64,000 nt of DNA from Halotia wernerae. GTDB taxonomy: Bacteria; Cyanobacteriota; Cyanobacteriia; Cyanobacteriales; Nostocaceae. Where the stretch lies: positions 1 to 64,000 of the forward strand of contig JAYGHB010000021.1 of assembly GCA_034931985.1 (NCBI GenBank), in the 5' to 3' direction. The translations under genes were made by a program, and so were the position numbers. Positions 8,965 to 15,732 of the stretch are shown here, piece after piece. Positions within the stretch are counted from its first letter, which is position 1, and each line of letters opens with the position of its first letter. The notes under the pieces were generated by a model, which was given only the letters and a program-made list of their open reading frames with translations, did not search any database and had not been told where the DNA came from.

Positions 8965-9117
8965 AAATTTGCGGGGGGTAGGCAATGGCTAAAGTACTGA
9001 TTCTATCGTTACCCCCCGCAAGTGGCTTTCTGGGTAAGGGTTTGAGGTCTCTTCTCTAAGGACTTTTTCTTAATAAACTAGGCTTGTTGACAGGTGATCT
9101 TGACCCCCCGCAAATTT
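8965..9117 (+). promoter_or_regulatory. CRISPR leader region with competing GC-rich inverted repeats
   Basis: The left arm TTTGCGGGGGGTA (around 8,968-8,980) can pair perfectly over 12 bp with TACCCCCCGCAA at 9,010-9,021, or over 15 bp (8,965-8,979) with ACCCCCCGCAAATTT at 9,103-9,117. The two pairings exclude each other. The region lies between RT-cas1 and the leader-proximal end of the array, so it should contain the array promoter and the integration signals. Whether the pairing works in RNA or DNA, or marks a small element, cannot be told from sequence. Confidence 0.5.
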
Positions 9118-9161
9118 GGCTGTATATAGTTAAGTCAGGGTCAGGCTTTCAGCAGCCAAGG

Positions 9162-10721
9162 CTTTTAACTTCTTCGGAAGTTGAACTAATGGAAACTGGG
9201 GACAACACCTGTAGGATGAGGTAAAATCATTCCTTTTAACTTCTTCGGAAGTTGAACTAATGGAAACTGTATTGAGCTTTTGTAGCACGCACTCCCACAA
9301 CAGACTTTTAACTTCTTCGGAAGTTGAACTAATGGAAACGTGCCGAATGGTAATATGAATTTGATGTGCCAATTAGCACTTTTAACTTCTTCGGAAGTTG
9401 AACTAATGGAAACTCGTTCGTGCTTGATATTAGTTCGCCGTCAACAAACACACTTTTAACTTCTTCGGAAGTTGAACTAATGGAAACTCTTGACATGCTT
9501 CGTGGTACGAAGCGCTTCAAAGCTTTTAACTTCTTCGGAAGTTGAACTAATGGAAACTTCAGCGCGTCTGCCGCTGAAATGATCAGCGCCTAAAAACTTT
9601 TAACTTCTTCGGAAGTTGAACTAATGGAAACTTTAACCTCGATGAACCAGCAAGTTGGCAGTTCAAATCTTTTAACTTCTTCGGAAGTTGAACTAATGGA
9701 AACAGAATCTCCAACCCACTTGAACTGTTTTCAAGCATGAGACTTTTAACTTCTTCGGAAGTTGAACTAATGGAAACTGTCCAGGCAGCACATAAATGCT
9801 GCTGCTGATGCAGGACTTTTAACTTCTTCGGAAGTTGAACTAATGGAAACTCTTCTGCTTCAGCCTGGCTGAAATCGATTATACAGGCTTTTAACTTCTT
9901 CGGAAGTTGAACTAATGGAAACCTTGTCCAGACCGATGCCGGGAACGTTGTTCCCTGTGCTTTTAACTTCTTCGGAAGTTGAACTAATGGAAACATCACT
10001 GCCCAAGGAGTACGCAAAACGTAGATCCTCAAACTTTTAACTTCTTCGGAAGTTGAACTAATGGAAACTCAATCGTTTTTACAAAAACATCAGTAAAAAC
10101 GTGAGAGCTTTTAACTTCTTCGGAAGTTGAACTAATGGAAACTGACTTGGGTTTTTCTTCCGCCTGCGGAGAAGTAACGCTTTTAACTTCTTCGGAAGTT
10201 GAACTAATGGAAACATGCAGTTTTAGATCTGGCACTATCAGAGTATATAATGTACTTTTAACTTCTTCGGAAGTTGAACTAATGGAAACCTTGCAATGAA
10301 AGCAACGGAAACCAAAGTTAGAACACTTTTAACTTCTTCGGAAGTTGAACTAATGGAAACGCCTTAACACCTTCGTGTTGATTGTCTATAGCAGATCTTT
10401 TAACTTCTTCGGAAGTTGAACTAATGGAAACTGTTGCCGTCCAAATTTTTGCTTGGACATCAGCGACTTTTAACTTCTTCGGAAGTTGAACTAATGGAAA
10501 CTTGCGCCGTGGTGGAGTTTACTAAAAAAGATTCATGGGCCTTTTAACTTCTTCGGAAGTTGAACTAATGGAAACAAAGGTTTTCCCGACTGCCAAGGCG
10601 GCAGAAGGAAAAAACTTTTAACTTCTTCGGAAGTTGAACTAATGGAAACCAAATCGACCAGCTCCTCTGCAAGCATACATACTGTACTTTTAACTTCTTC
10701 GGAAGTTGAACTAATAGAAAC
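9162..10721 (+). CRISPR. CRISPR array, 22 repeats of 35 bp and 21 spacers
   Basis: Repeats start at 9,162, 9,233, 9,305, 9,379 and so on to 10,687, with periods of 70-75 bases, so spacers are 35-40 nt. The repeat begins CTTTTAACTTC and ends ACTAATGGAAAC. It contains a 6-bp stem (AACTTC/GAAGTT) closed by TTCG. The 3' end ATGGAAAC fits the 8-nt crRNA tag of type III systems, so transcription is rightward. The last repeat has ATAGAAAC instead of ATGGAAAC, marking the right end as leader-distal. All other repeats appear identical. No two spacers look the same. RT-cas1 lies on the leader side, cas1 and cas2 on the other side. Confidence 0.98.
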
Positions 10722-10771
10722 CCGAAATAATCCTGCTACGTAGCAGGATAAATTGGTTAAAATCCTATTGC

Positions 10772-10800
10772 TGTCGAAGATAATATCTTCGACATTTTTA
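10772..10800 (+). terminator. Intrinsic terminator after the CRISPR array
   Basis: TGTCGAAGATA and TATCTTCGACA (10,772-10,794) form a perfect inverted repeat followed at once by TTTTTA. It stands 50 bases after the last repeat and ends the precursor crRNA transcript. A second perfect palindrome, ATCCTGCTACGTAGCAGGAT, lies slightly upstream at 10,729-10,748. Confidence 0.75.
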
Positions 10801-10812
10801 TTGGCTAATTAC

Positions 10813-10888
10813 AACTCATATAACTCAGATACGAACTCATCTAAAAATTACTATGACTCAGATACGAACTTATATATCGCTCTGAAAA
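10813..10888. promoter_or_regulatory. Candidate operator B upstream of the standalone cas1
   Basis: Boxes AACTCA (10,813), AACTCA (10,822), AACTCA (10,834), GACTCA (10,855) and AACTTA (10,867) are spaced 9, 12, 21 and 12 bases. The last four repeat the 12-21-12 spacing of operator A. The last box again runs into a TATATATC...TCTGA.AAAAT tail as in operator A. This makes common control of RT-cas1 and cas1 likely. Confidence 0.6.
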
Positions 10889-10953
10889 AATAGAGATATA
10901 GAACAGAGAAGGCAAAACTTCCTGATTCTAAAAACTCTAGCTTTAAACTAACT

Positions 10954-12045
10954 ATGCCCACCATTTACATTACAGAATCTGACGCATTACTCAAAATGCA
11001 ACGCCAAAAGTTCCAGGTGTTTCATCAAGAAAAACAATGCGTTTCAATTCCCATTCGCCAAGTCAGCCAAATCATTCTCTTTGGTAATATCAAACTGCCA
11101 AAAGAAGTAATTAAAGTTGTCGTGGCTCATCAAATTCCTGTTTTGTACATAACGACCTTTGGCGAAATTCTCGGCAGGCTAGAAAATACATCACAACGAC
11201 AATATAAATATCTAACCTCTCAACGCCAACATCTACGCAACTTGGAATTGAAGCGTGCAACTGCTGAAAGTATGATTTGGGCAAAATTGCACAATCAACA
11301 TACCTTTCTAAAAAATTGGACTCGCCATTATGCCGATCATAATACCCAACGTGCATTAAATTACCTAACGCTATTGATGGATAACTTACCAATAGCAACA
11401 TCTGTTAGTGAACTGCGCGAATACAGCGAAGAGGCTGATAACGTTTACTACAGAGCTGTTGCTTCTGTTCTCAGTTTCTATAACCCAACTTCACACATCA
11501 ATCAAAAGTATATTAAGGGGTTTTTGAAGCTAGGGTATCAACTGCTGCATCAATATATCTATACTTTGCTCGACACCGCAGGGCTTCATCCCGATTACGC
11601 CATTTTACACCGCGATGTACATCACGAATTACCTCTAGCATGGGACTTTAGCATAGAGTTTTGCACACCTATCGTTGATGACTTGGTGTTAAATTTTGCC
11701 CGGAATTTTGCTTACACTAATGGGAATGGTAATGGTAAAAGTGAGCCACGAACCATTCTTCAACGTTTCCTCCAACATTGGGAAGCAAAATTAAGAACCT
11801 TTGTACTGCATCCCTACGCTGGAGAAGTCAGCTATCGCCAATGTATGGATTTACAAGTGCGCGAATATATCGCGTGTTTACTAGGCGATACCGAACACTA
11901 CCGACCGTTGGCGTTGAAATTTCACCCTGCAAATGAAGTTAAAAGTAAAAAGTTAAAAGTAAAAAGTGAAGAGGGAGAAAATTTACTTTTTACTGCTGAC
12001 AATGATAGCTCCCAAAATTCTCTTCAACTCCTCAGACTCTTGTAG
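10954..12045 (+). CDS. cas1: Standalone Cas1 (second copy, possibly impaired active site)
   Basis: The 363-residue product aligns with the Cas1 half of the upstream RT-Cas1 fusion over nearly all its length (for example RQKFQVFHQ, MIWAKLHN, DLQVREYIACL). The conserved histidine (AILH, H219) and aspartate (LAWDFSIEF, D231) are present. The usual catalytic glutamate of x-E-G-x-A-A aligns without gaps to serine in LREYSEEAD (S155), although glutamates follow next. The last 40 or so residues (from HPANEVKSKKLKVKSEEG) are encoded by heptamer repeats and by the antisense of the neighbouring four-helix gene, so they are probably an added tail. It may act with RT-Cas1 as a structural or alternative integrase subunit. 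Confidence 0.9.
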   Translation: MPTIYITESDALLKMQRQKFQVFHQEKQCVSIPIRQVSQIILFGNIKLPKEVIKVVVAHQIPVLYITTFGEILGRLENTSQRQYKYLTSQRQHLRNLELKRATAESMIWAKLHNQHTFLKNWTRHYADHNTQRALNYLTLLMDNLPIATSVSELREYSEEADNVYYRAVASVLSFYNPTSHINQKYIKGFLKLGYQLLHQYIYTLLDTAGLHPDYAILHRDVHHELPLAWDFSIEFCTPIVDDLVLNFARNFAYTNGNGNGKSEPRTILQRFLQHWEAKLRTFVLHPYAGEVSYRQCMDLQVREYIACLLGDTEHYRPLALKFHPANEVKSKKLKVKSEEGENLLFTADNDSSQNSLQLLRLL

Positions 12046-12499
12046 TAATTTGTTGAGCTTATTTAGTGAAACAATTTCTGTAGCAAGGGAGCATCCACTT
12101 TTGGAAGAAACACCGGGCGATTGGAAATCGCGGCTATACAAACAAAACCCGCCTGCGCGGGTTTCAGATGAGTCCGCGTAGGCGGACTTCGTTTGTGTAG
12201 CCCCAGACTTCTAGTCTGAGGGCAATCTGCCAAAACAGGATGCTCCCTGTAGCAACGAGCAGGCGTAACCAATAGTTAGTTTCACGAACTTCTTTGAGAG
12301 CAATAGCATTTTTATGAATGAAATCTGCCTTGCTTTGTCCTGCTCTTGCTTCTTCTACATTAGCTGCAATTGAAGTTCCTGAACGTAGTAATTGTTTAGC
12401 TAATGTTCGTGGAACTCCAGGAATTTCTTCCAAAGACTGACACAACTTAACTATCCTAACAGCAAATTCAAATGTTCTTTCAGTTATATCTTGATTCAT
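11983..12499 (-). pseudogene. Four-helix bundle protein gene (S23 rRNA-intervening-sequence family) split by a MITE
   Basis: The 5' part (12,248-12,499) encodes ITERTFEFAVRIVKLCQSLE...RSGTSIAANVEEARAGQSK, the signature of the four-helix bundle family encoded in 23S rRNA intervening sequences. The frame then enters a 161-bp MITE. Beyond the MITE (11,983-12,086) the matching 3' end reads EIVSLNKLNKLLQESEELKR and ends in a lysine-rich tail. Removing the element plus one 8-bp duplication restores an in-frame gene of 116 codons. The 3' end overlaps the cas1 3' end on the opposite strand. The function of the family is unknown. Confidence 0.85.
12087..12247. mobile_element. 161-bp MITE, copy 2 (8-bp target duplication)
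   Basis: Same length and ends (GGGAGCATCC...GGATGCTCCC) as the copy at 5,730-5,890, with only about one difference seen (AACACCGG against AACGCCGG). Flanks are TGTAGCAA on both sides (12,079-12,086 and 12,248-12,255). The near identity of the copies points to recent transposition. It interrupts the four-helix bundle gene. Terminal repeats and 8-bp duplications resemble in layout the cyanobacterial MITEs mobilised by full-length IS elements; no such transposase is in this window. Confidence 0.93.
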
Positions 12500-12561
12500 C
12501 GAAATTCACTAATATAACGAGGAATAAATTGCTCATCCAACTTAACACAACCTACTTCTTT

Positions 12562-12692
12562 CATCTTTCTTTTGCCTTTTTACTTTTTACTTTTTACTTC
12601 TTCCACCATCTTTCTTTTGCCTTTTTACTTTTTACTTTTTACTTCCTCCACCATCTTTCTTTTGCCTTTTTACTTTTTACTTTTTACTTCCT
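12562..12692. repeat. Three tandem 45-bp units containing TTTTTAC heptamers, directly before cas2
   Basis: Units start at 12,562, 12,607 and 12,652 with CATCTTTCTTTTGCC and end in TTTTTACTTTTTACTT. They end just before the cas2 start codon. One frame through them gives a repeated hydrophobic peptide, but this is an effect of the repeat. The arrangement leaves cas2 without a recognisable Shine-Dalgarno. Confidence 0.85.
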
Positions 12693-12695
12693 CAG

Positions 12696-12974
12696 ATGTT
12701 TTATTTAGTATGTTACGACATCGTCAGCGATACGCGCCGTAATAAAGTAGCGAAACTCCTGGAAGCTTACGGGTTGCGAGTACAAAAGTCGGTTTTCGAG
12801 TGTGTATTAGATGAAAACCAGTACAAAACTCTATCTAAATATCTTGTTCGACTCGTTAACAAACGCGAAGACCAAGTGCGATTCTACCCTATGTCTGCCC
12901 ATACTCGTTGCAAGATAGCAGTGGTGGGAACAAAACCTGAATTTACTGTTGATGATGCGGCGTTTATTGTCTAA
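12696..12974 (+). CDS. cas2: CRISPR-associated endoribonuclease/adaptation protein Cas2
   Basis: The 92-residue product has the Cas2 ferredoxin-like fold signature: MFYLVCYDIVSDTRRNKVAK with the conserved aspartate D8 after the first strand, then YGLRVQKSVFECVL and a second half with VRFYPMS. Length fits the family. Cas2 forms the adaptation complex with Cas1, here either the RT-Cas1 fusion or the standalone Cas1 or both. It lies downstream of cas1 in the same direction, separated by the MITE-split gene and the 45-bp repeats. Confidence 0.95.
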   Translation: MFYLVCYDIVSDTRRNKVAKLLEAYGLRVQKSVFECVLDENQYKTLSKYLVRLVNKREDQVRFYPMSAHTRCKIAVVGTKPEFTVDDAAFIV

Positions 12975-13092
12975 ACAACTAAAAAGACAAAAGTAAGAAA
13001 AATGATTATCTGGAGAAAAGCACGCGCCCCACCGCTTGTTATGCAAACATCTCTACGCTTTCGGTCAAGTTTGGATATTCGGAAACTATCGA

Positions 13093-13362
13093 ATGCAGAT
13101 TCAATCTGTCAAATTCCGTTTATTTTTCACAGCTAAAGTTCAGAAAAAACTTGATACTTTACCTTCTTTAGACCGCAAGCAATACGACAAAGCTTTTAAA
13201 TGTTTCGCTAAATATGGACCAGCCTATCGAAGTTTAAGAACACATCGATATCGCTGCAAAGATGGTGATATTTGGAGTTCTTCTGCATCTATGGCGAAAC
13301 GATTTTACTGGCGTTATACCGAGGAGCAAAGCATTGAAGTCACACATATAGATTCACATTAA
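13093..13362 (+). CDS. RelE/ParE-like toxin family protein
   Basis: The product is 89 residues from the ATG at 13,093 (upstream in-frame ATG at 13,036 adds a sequence without family resemblance). The pattern of a helical N-terminal half (FFTAKVQKKLDTLPSLDRKQYDKAFKCFAKYG), then RSLRTHRY...DIWSSSASMAKRFYWRY and a final strand with EVTHIDSH, is that of the RelE/ParE mRNA-interferase fold. No antitoxin gene of usual type is adjacent: the next gene (13,460) encodes an HTH protein that could serve. Function is inferred from fold pattern only. Confidence 0.6.
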   Translation: MQIQSVKFRLFFTAKVQKKLDTLPSLDRKQYDKAFKCFAKYGPAYRSLRTHRYRCKDGDIWSSSASMAKRFYWRYTEEQSIEVTHIDSH

Positions 13363-13459
13363 TCAAGTGAAAAGTAAAAAAAACACTGTTTTCTTGATTA
13401 AATGTTGATTTTTTACTCTCTTCTATTTGCTTTTTTCTTCTACCTTTTTACTTATCCCT

Positions 13460-13762
13460 ATGCCTAAACCTCGTCCTTTACAAACGCGAGAATTACGGCT
13501 AATTTCAATGTACAGTAATTGGGAATTTGGTATGACACCCCAACAATTTTATTATAAATGGGCAGTCAGCTATGAACAAATAGCCCTGATATGCTGTCGT
13601 TCTGATTCTACTGTACGTGGTTGGTTTAAGCAAGGTAAGTATCGACGCTATCCTAATGTTAACGATTTGCGGCATCTAGGGTTGATGGATTTCTTCCTAG
13701 AGCATTTCGAGGAAATTCCAGAACATCTGCGAGGGTTATTAAGTTTAGATTCTTCATACTAG
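13460..13762 (+). CDS. Small helix-turn-helix protein next to cas2
   Basis: The product is 100 residues from the ATG at 13,460 (MPKPRPLQTRELRL). It contains an HTH-like segment: FYYKWAVSYEQIALICCRSDSTVRGWFKQGKYRRYP, with the second helix STVRGWFK as recognition helix. Similar small HTH proteins are often found near cyanobacterial CRISPR and mobile loci. It could regulate the upstream RelE-like gene or act alone. It follows a single TTTTTAC-type motif rather than a clear Shine-Dalgarno. Confidence 0.6.
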   Translation: MPKPRPLQTRELRLISMYSNWEFGMTPQQFYYKWAVSYEQIALICCRSDSTVRGWFKQGKYRRYPNVNDLRHLGLMDFFLEHFEEIPEHLRGLLSLDSSY

Positions 13763-13862
13763 TACCGCTACGCGGAAGTCAAAAGTCAAAAGTCAAAAGA
13801 CTTATAATTTAGCCTCTTTAACTGTTTGGAATAGTAGGTTTATTTCCGCCGTGCTGTACTAG
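13759..13862. mobile_element. CTAGTAC-ended MITE-like repeat, copy 1
   Basis: A 104-bp block starts CTAGTACCGCTACGCGGAAG and ends TTTCCGCCGTGCTGTACTAG, imperfect inverted ends of about 19 bp. Both sides carry TA, as in elements with a TA target duplication. The core holds repeated AAGTCAAA units. A related copy with an inserted segment lies at 41,273-41,421 at the nifN stop codon. Confidence 0.7.
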
Positions 13863-13887
13863 TATTGTGTCAACTTTAAAAGTTCAG

Positions 13888-13941
13888 TTCGTAGTCAGGA
13901 CTAAAGTCCTGAATTTTAAGCACTAAAGTGCTTACTACGAA
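13888..13941. repeat. Palindromic dispersed repeat (GTAGT...ACTACGAA type)
   Basis: Outer arms TTCGTAGT and ACTACGAA enclose two smaller hairpins, CAGGACTAAAGTCCTG and GCACTAAAGTGC. This double-hairpin layout is typical of the abundant extragenic palindromes of Nostoc-type genomes. It lies in a region without genes between the HTH gene and the 57-residue ORF. Confidence 0.7.
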
Positions 13942-14106
13942 CCAATCAAAATTAATGGGACAGACCACTAGTTTTGTGAAAACACAAAAGTATTCACTTG
14001 TCAATATCATGTAGACCTGTTTTGATGTGTCCTCCTGAACTAACGTGAATTTAGGCAATTCAAAAGGCATTATTCATGTAATTTTCAGTAATTGTAGGAG
14101 GGTACT

Positions 14107-14280
14107 ATGACCTATTTTGAGCAGTTACATCCGTGGTGCATAATTCGCAATTTACCTAGCAATGATTGCATAGTAGTAGCGAGATTTCGTCGCCGGAATG
14201 ATGCAACTGCTTACCTACAAGTGCTGCAAAGACAAGTGAATAATGTCGAGTTTGTGGTTAAATTTAATTCTCAAACGTGA
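14107..14280 (+). CDS. Small conserved-looking protein, 57 residues
   Basis: The frame starts MTYFEQLHPWCIIRNL and ends FVVKFNSQT. A strong ribosome binding site (AGGAGGG, 14,096-14,102) stands five bases before the ATG, unlike most genes nearby, which supports translation. The sequence VVARFRRRNDATAYLQVLQR has the look of a small alpha/beta protein; I recall close relatives as short hypothetical proteins of cyanobacteria. It is followed at once by a lone diverged CRISPR repeat and a terminator. Function unknown. Confidence 0.7.
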   Translation: MTYFEQLHPWCIIRNLPSNDCIVVARFRRRNDATAYLQVLQRQVNNVEFVVKFNSQT

Positions 14281-14282
14281 AT

Positions 14283-14317
14283 TGCTTGACTTCATCAGAA
14301 GTCGAACTAATGGAAAC
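14283..14317 (+). repeat. Solitary diverged CRISPR repeat
   Basis: The 35-base segment matches the array repeat at 28 of 35 positions; the last 14 bases (GAACTAATGGAAAC) are identical, including the ATGGAAAC tag. Two of the seven changes (A to G at repeat position 6, T to C at position 21) convert an A-U pair to a G-C pair, so the hairpin is kept. It begins three bases after the stop of the small ORF and is followed by about 30 bases of other sequence and a terminator. Confidence 0.8.
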
Positions 14318-14347
14318 ATTGGCATTTAATTCACGCTCTTCCGTGCT

Positions 14348-14383
14348 AAATCTCCAGTTATGATCTATAGCTGGGGATTTTTT
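14348..14383 (+). terminator. Intrinsic terminator after the solitary CRISPR repeat
   Basis: AAATCTCCAGTTAT and ATAGCTGGGGATTT pair (with two G-U-type mismatches) and are followed by a run of six T. On the + strand this would end a transcript carrying the 57-residue ORF and the lone repeat. Confidence 0.65.
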
Positions 14384-14398
14384 ACTGTCAGGAAAGTG

Positions 14399-15031
14399 TT
14401 AATTTCCTAACTGACTTCTGACCCAATTGCGAAATACTTTCACCAATTCTAGATAATCCATTGTTGGGGCTTGTTGCAAAAATCTGGCAATCTCTGGAAT
14501 GGGTAAGTTCACAAAAAATTGACTGGTTTGGGAGGTGATATAGGTGTCATTTTGCAATTGTTTAATGACCAGGGATTCTCCGTTATAAATCCAGACTTCT
14601 GCTACGCCTAAATCTGCATAAACTTGGAGACGATTATGGCAACTGCTTGTCACATCAATTTCGACCATCAAATCTGGTGCGGGATCTTCGCTAAGATCTA
14701 GTCGTCGCTTGCCCCGAACTGCATCAATATTACTAATGTAAAAACATTTATCGGGTTCTGCACCGCTCAGTTCAGGGTGTTTGAATGTTGTGGAGCCAAG
14801 AGGGTAGATTTTAACTGCCAATTCTTCAGCCAGCGTTTCCACAAACCGGCCTAAGACTTCTTTGCCAAGTTCATGTTCTGGAGAAGGAGCCATAATTTCG
14901 AGATTGCCACGATTGTAAGTCAGCCGGAGATGGCGATCGCTCAGTTCTACCAATAGCGTTTCGTAGGTTTGCCAGCTAATCCCCGACAGGTGAATGATTT
15001 CATCCGGTGGCGTGAGGAGTTTTGCAGTCAT
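14399..15031 (-). CDS. Uma2 family putative endonuclease (copy 1 of a tandem pair)
   Basis: The 210-residue product has the Uma2 (DUF820) fold of PD-(D/E)XK type: NRGNLEIMAPSPEHELGKE near residue 50 gives the helix with conserved E, H and E, and PDLMVEIDVTSS holds the acidic strand (D and E), followed by VYADLGVAEVWIYN. Uma2 proteins are very abundant in Nostocales; their role is unsettled. It is the downstream member of a tandem duplication of about 701 bp. Confidence 0.85.
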   Translation of the reverse strand: MTAKLLTPPDEIIHLSGISWQTYETLLVELSDRHLRLTYNRGNLEIMAPSPEHELGKEVLGRFVETLAEELAVKIYPLGSTTFKHPELSGAEPDKCFYISNIDAVRGKRRLDLSEDPAPDLMVEIDVTSSCHNRLQVYADLGVAEVWIYNGESLVIKQLQNDTYITSQTSQFFVNLPIPEIARFLQQAPTMDYLELVKVFRNWVRSQLGN

Positions 15032-15099
15032 GGGTTTAACCGAAAATCTGATGGCTTTATTTTAGACGATGGTAAAGATGGAAAGCGATCGCATCAAGT

Positions 15100-15732
15100 T
15101 TATTTACCTAACTGATTTCTGACCCAATTACGAAATACTTTCACCAACTCTAGATAATCCATTGTTGGAGCTTGTTGCAAAAATCTGGCAATCTCTGGAA
15201 TGGGTAAGTTCACAAAAAATTGACTGGTTTGGGAGGTGATATAGGTGTCATTTTGCAATTGTTTAATGACCAGGGATTCTCCGTTATAAATCCAGACTTC
15301 TGCTACGCCTAAATCTGCATAAACTTGGAGACGATTATGGCAACTGCTTGTCACATCAATTTCGACCATTAAATCTGGTGCTGGGTCTTGTGTTAAGTCC
15401 AGTCGTTTTTTTCCCCGAACCAGAGTAATATTACGAATGTAGAAACATTCATCTGGCTCTACGCCACTCAGTTCAGGACGTTTAAACGTGGTTGAACCCA
15501 AAGGTTCTATAGGTATATCCAGTTCTTCTGCGATTGTCTCAACAAAACGTCCTGCCACTTTCTTAAATCTTTCATGTTCTGGGGAAGGAGTCATAATTTC
15601 GAGATTGCCACGATTGTAAGTCATTCGCAGACGGCGATCACTCAGTTCTACCAATAGCGTTTCGTAGGTTTGCCAGCTAATCCCCGACAGGTGAATGATT
15701 TCATCCGGTGGCGTGAGGAGTTTTGCAGTCAT
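15100..15732 (-). CDS. Uma2 family putative endonuclease (copy 2 of a tandem pair)
   Basis: 210 residues, same family as its neighbour, with NRGNLEIMTPSPEHERFKK and PDLMVEIDVTSS. Its C-terminal 95 or so residues are identical to copy 1 except at the end (NQLGK against SQLGN), and the first 45 are nearly identical, while residues about 45-115 differ at many places. The upstream non-coding bases are also duplicated. This mosaic pattern suggests gene conversion between tandem copies or duplication followed by replacement of the middle part. Confidence 0.85.
   Translation of the reverse strand: MTAKLLTPPDEIIHLSGISWQTYETLLVELSDRRLRMTYNRGNLEIMTPSPEHERFKKVAGRFVETIAEELDIPIEPLGSTTFKRPELSGVEPDECFYIRNITLVRGKKRLDLTQDPAPDLMVEIDVTSSCHNRLQVYADLGVAEVWIYNGESLVIKQLQNDTYITSQTSQFFVNLPIPEIARFLQQAPTMDYLELVKVFRNWVRNQLGK

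Noticed and set aside
9130..10235. Four minus-strand open frames with repeated peptides such as VSISSTSEEVK and FPLVQLPKKLK
   Set aside because: They are translations of the CRISPR repeat in two frames; the peptide repeat follows the array period and has no coding meaning.
12063..12272. Short frames inside and across the 161-bp MITE copies
   Set aside because: They arise from the MITE itself; the reconstruction of the empty site explains the coding sequence on both sides.
12472..12708. Plus-strand 78-codon frame with repeated HLSFAFLLFTFYF peptide
   Set aside because: It is the translation of the three 45-bp tandem units before cas2; no ribosome binding site and no variation as expected for a protein.
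13876..14070. Minus-strand 64-codon frame
   Set aside because: It runs through the dispersed palindromic repeat at 13,888-13,941 and shows no family resemblance.
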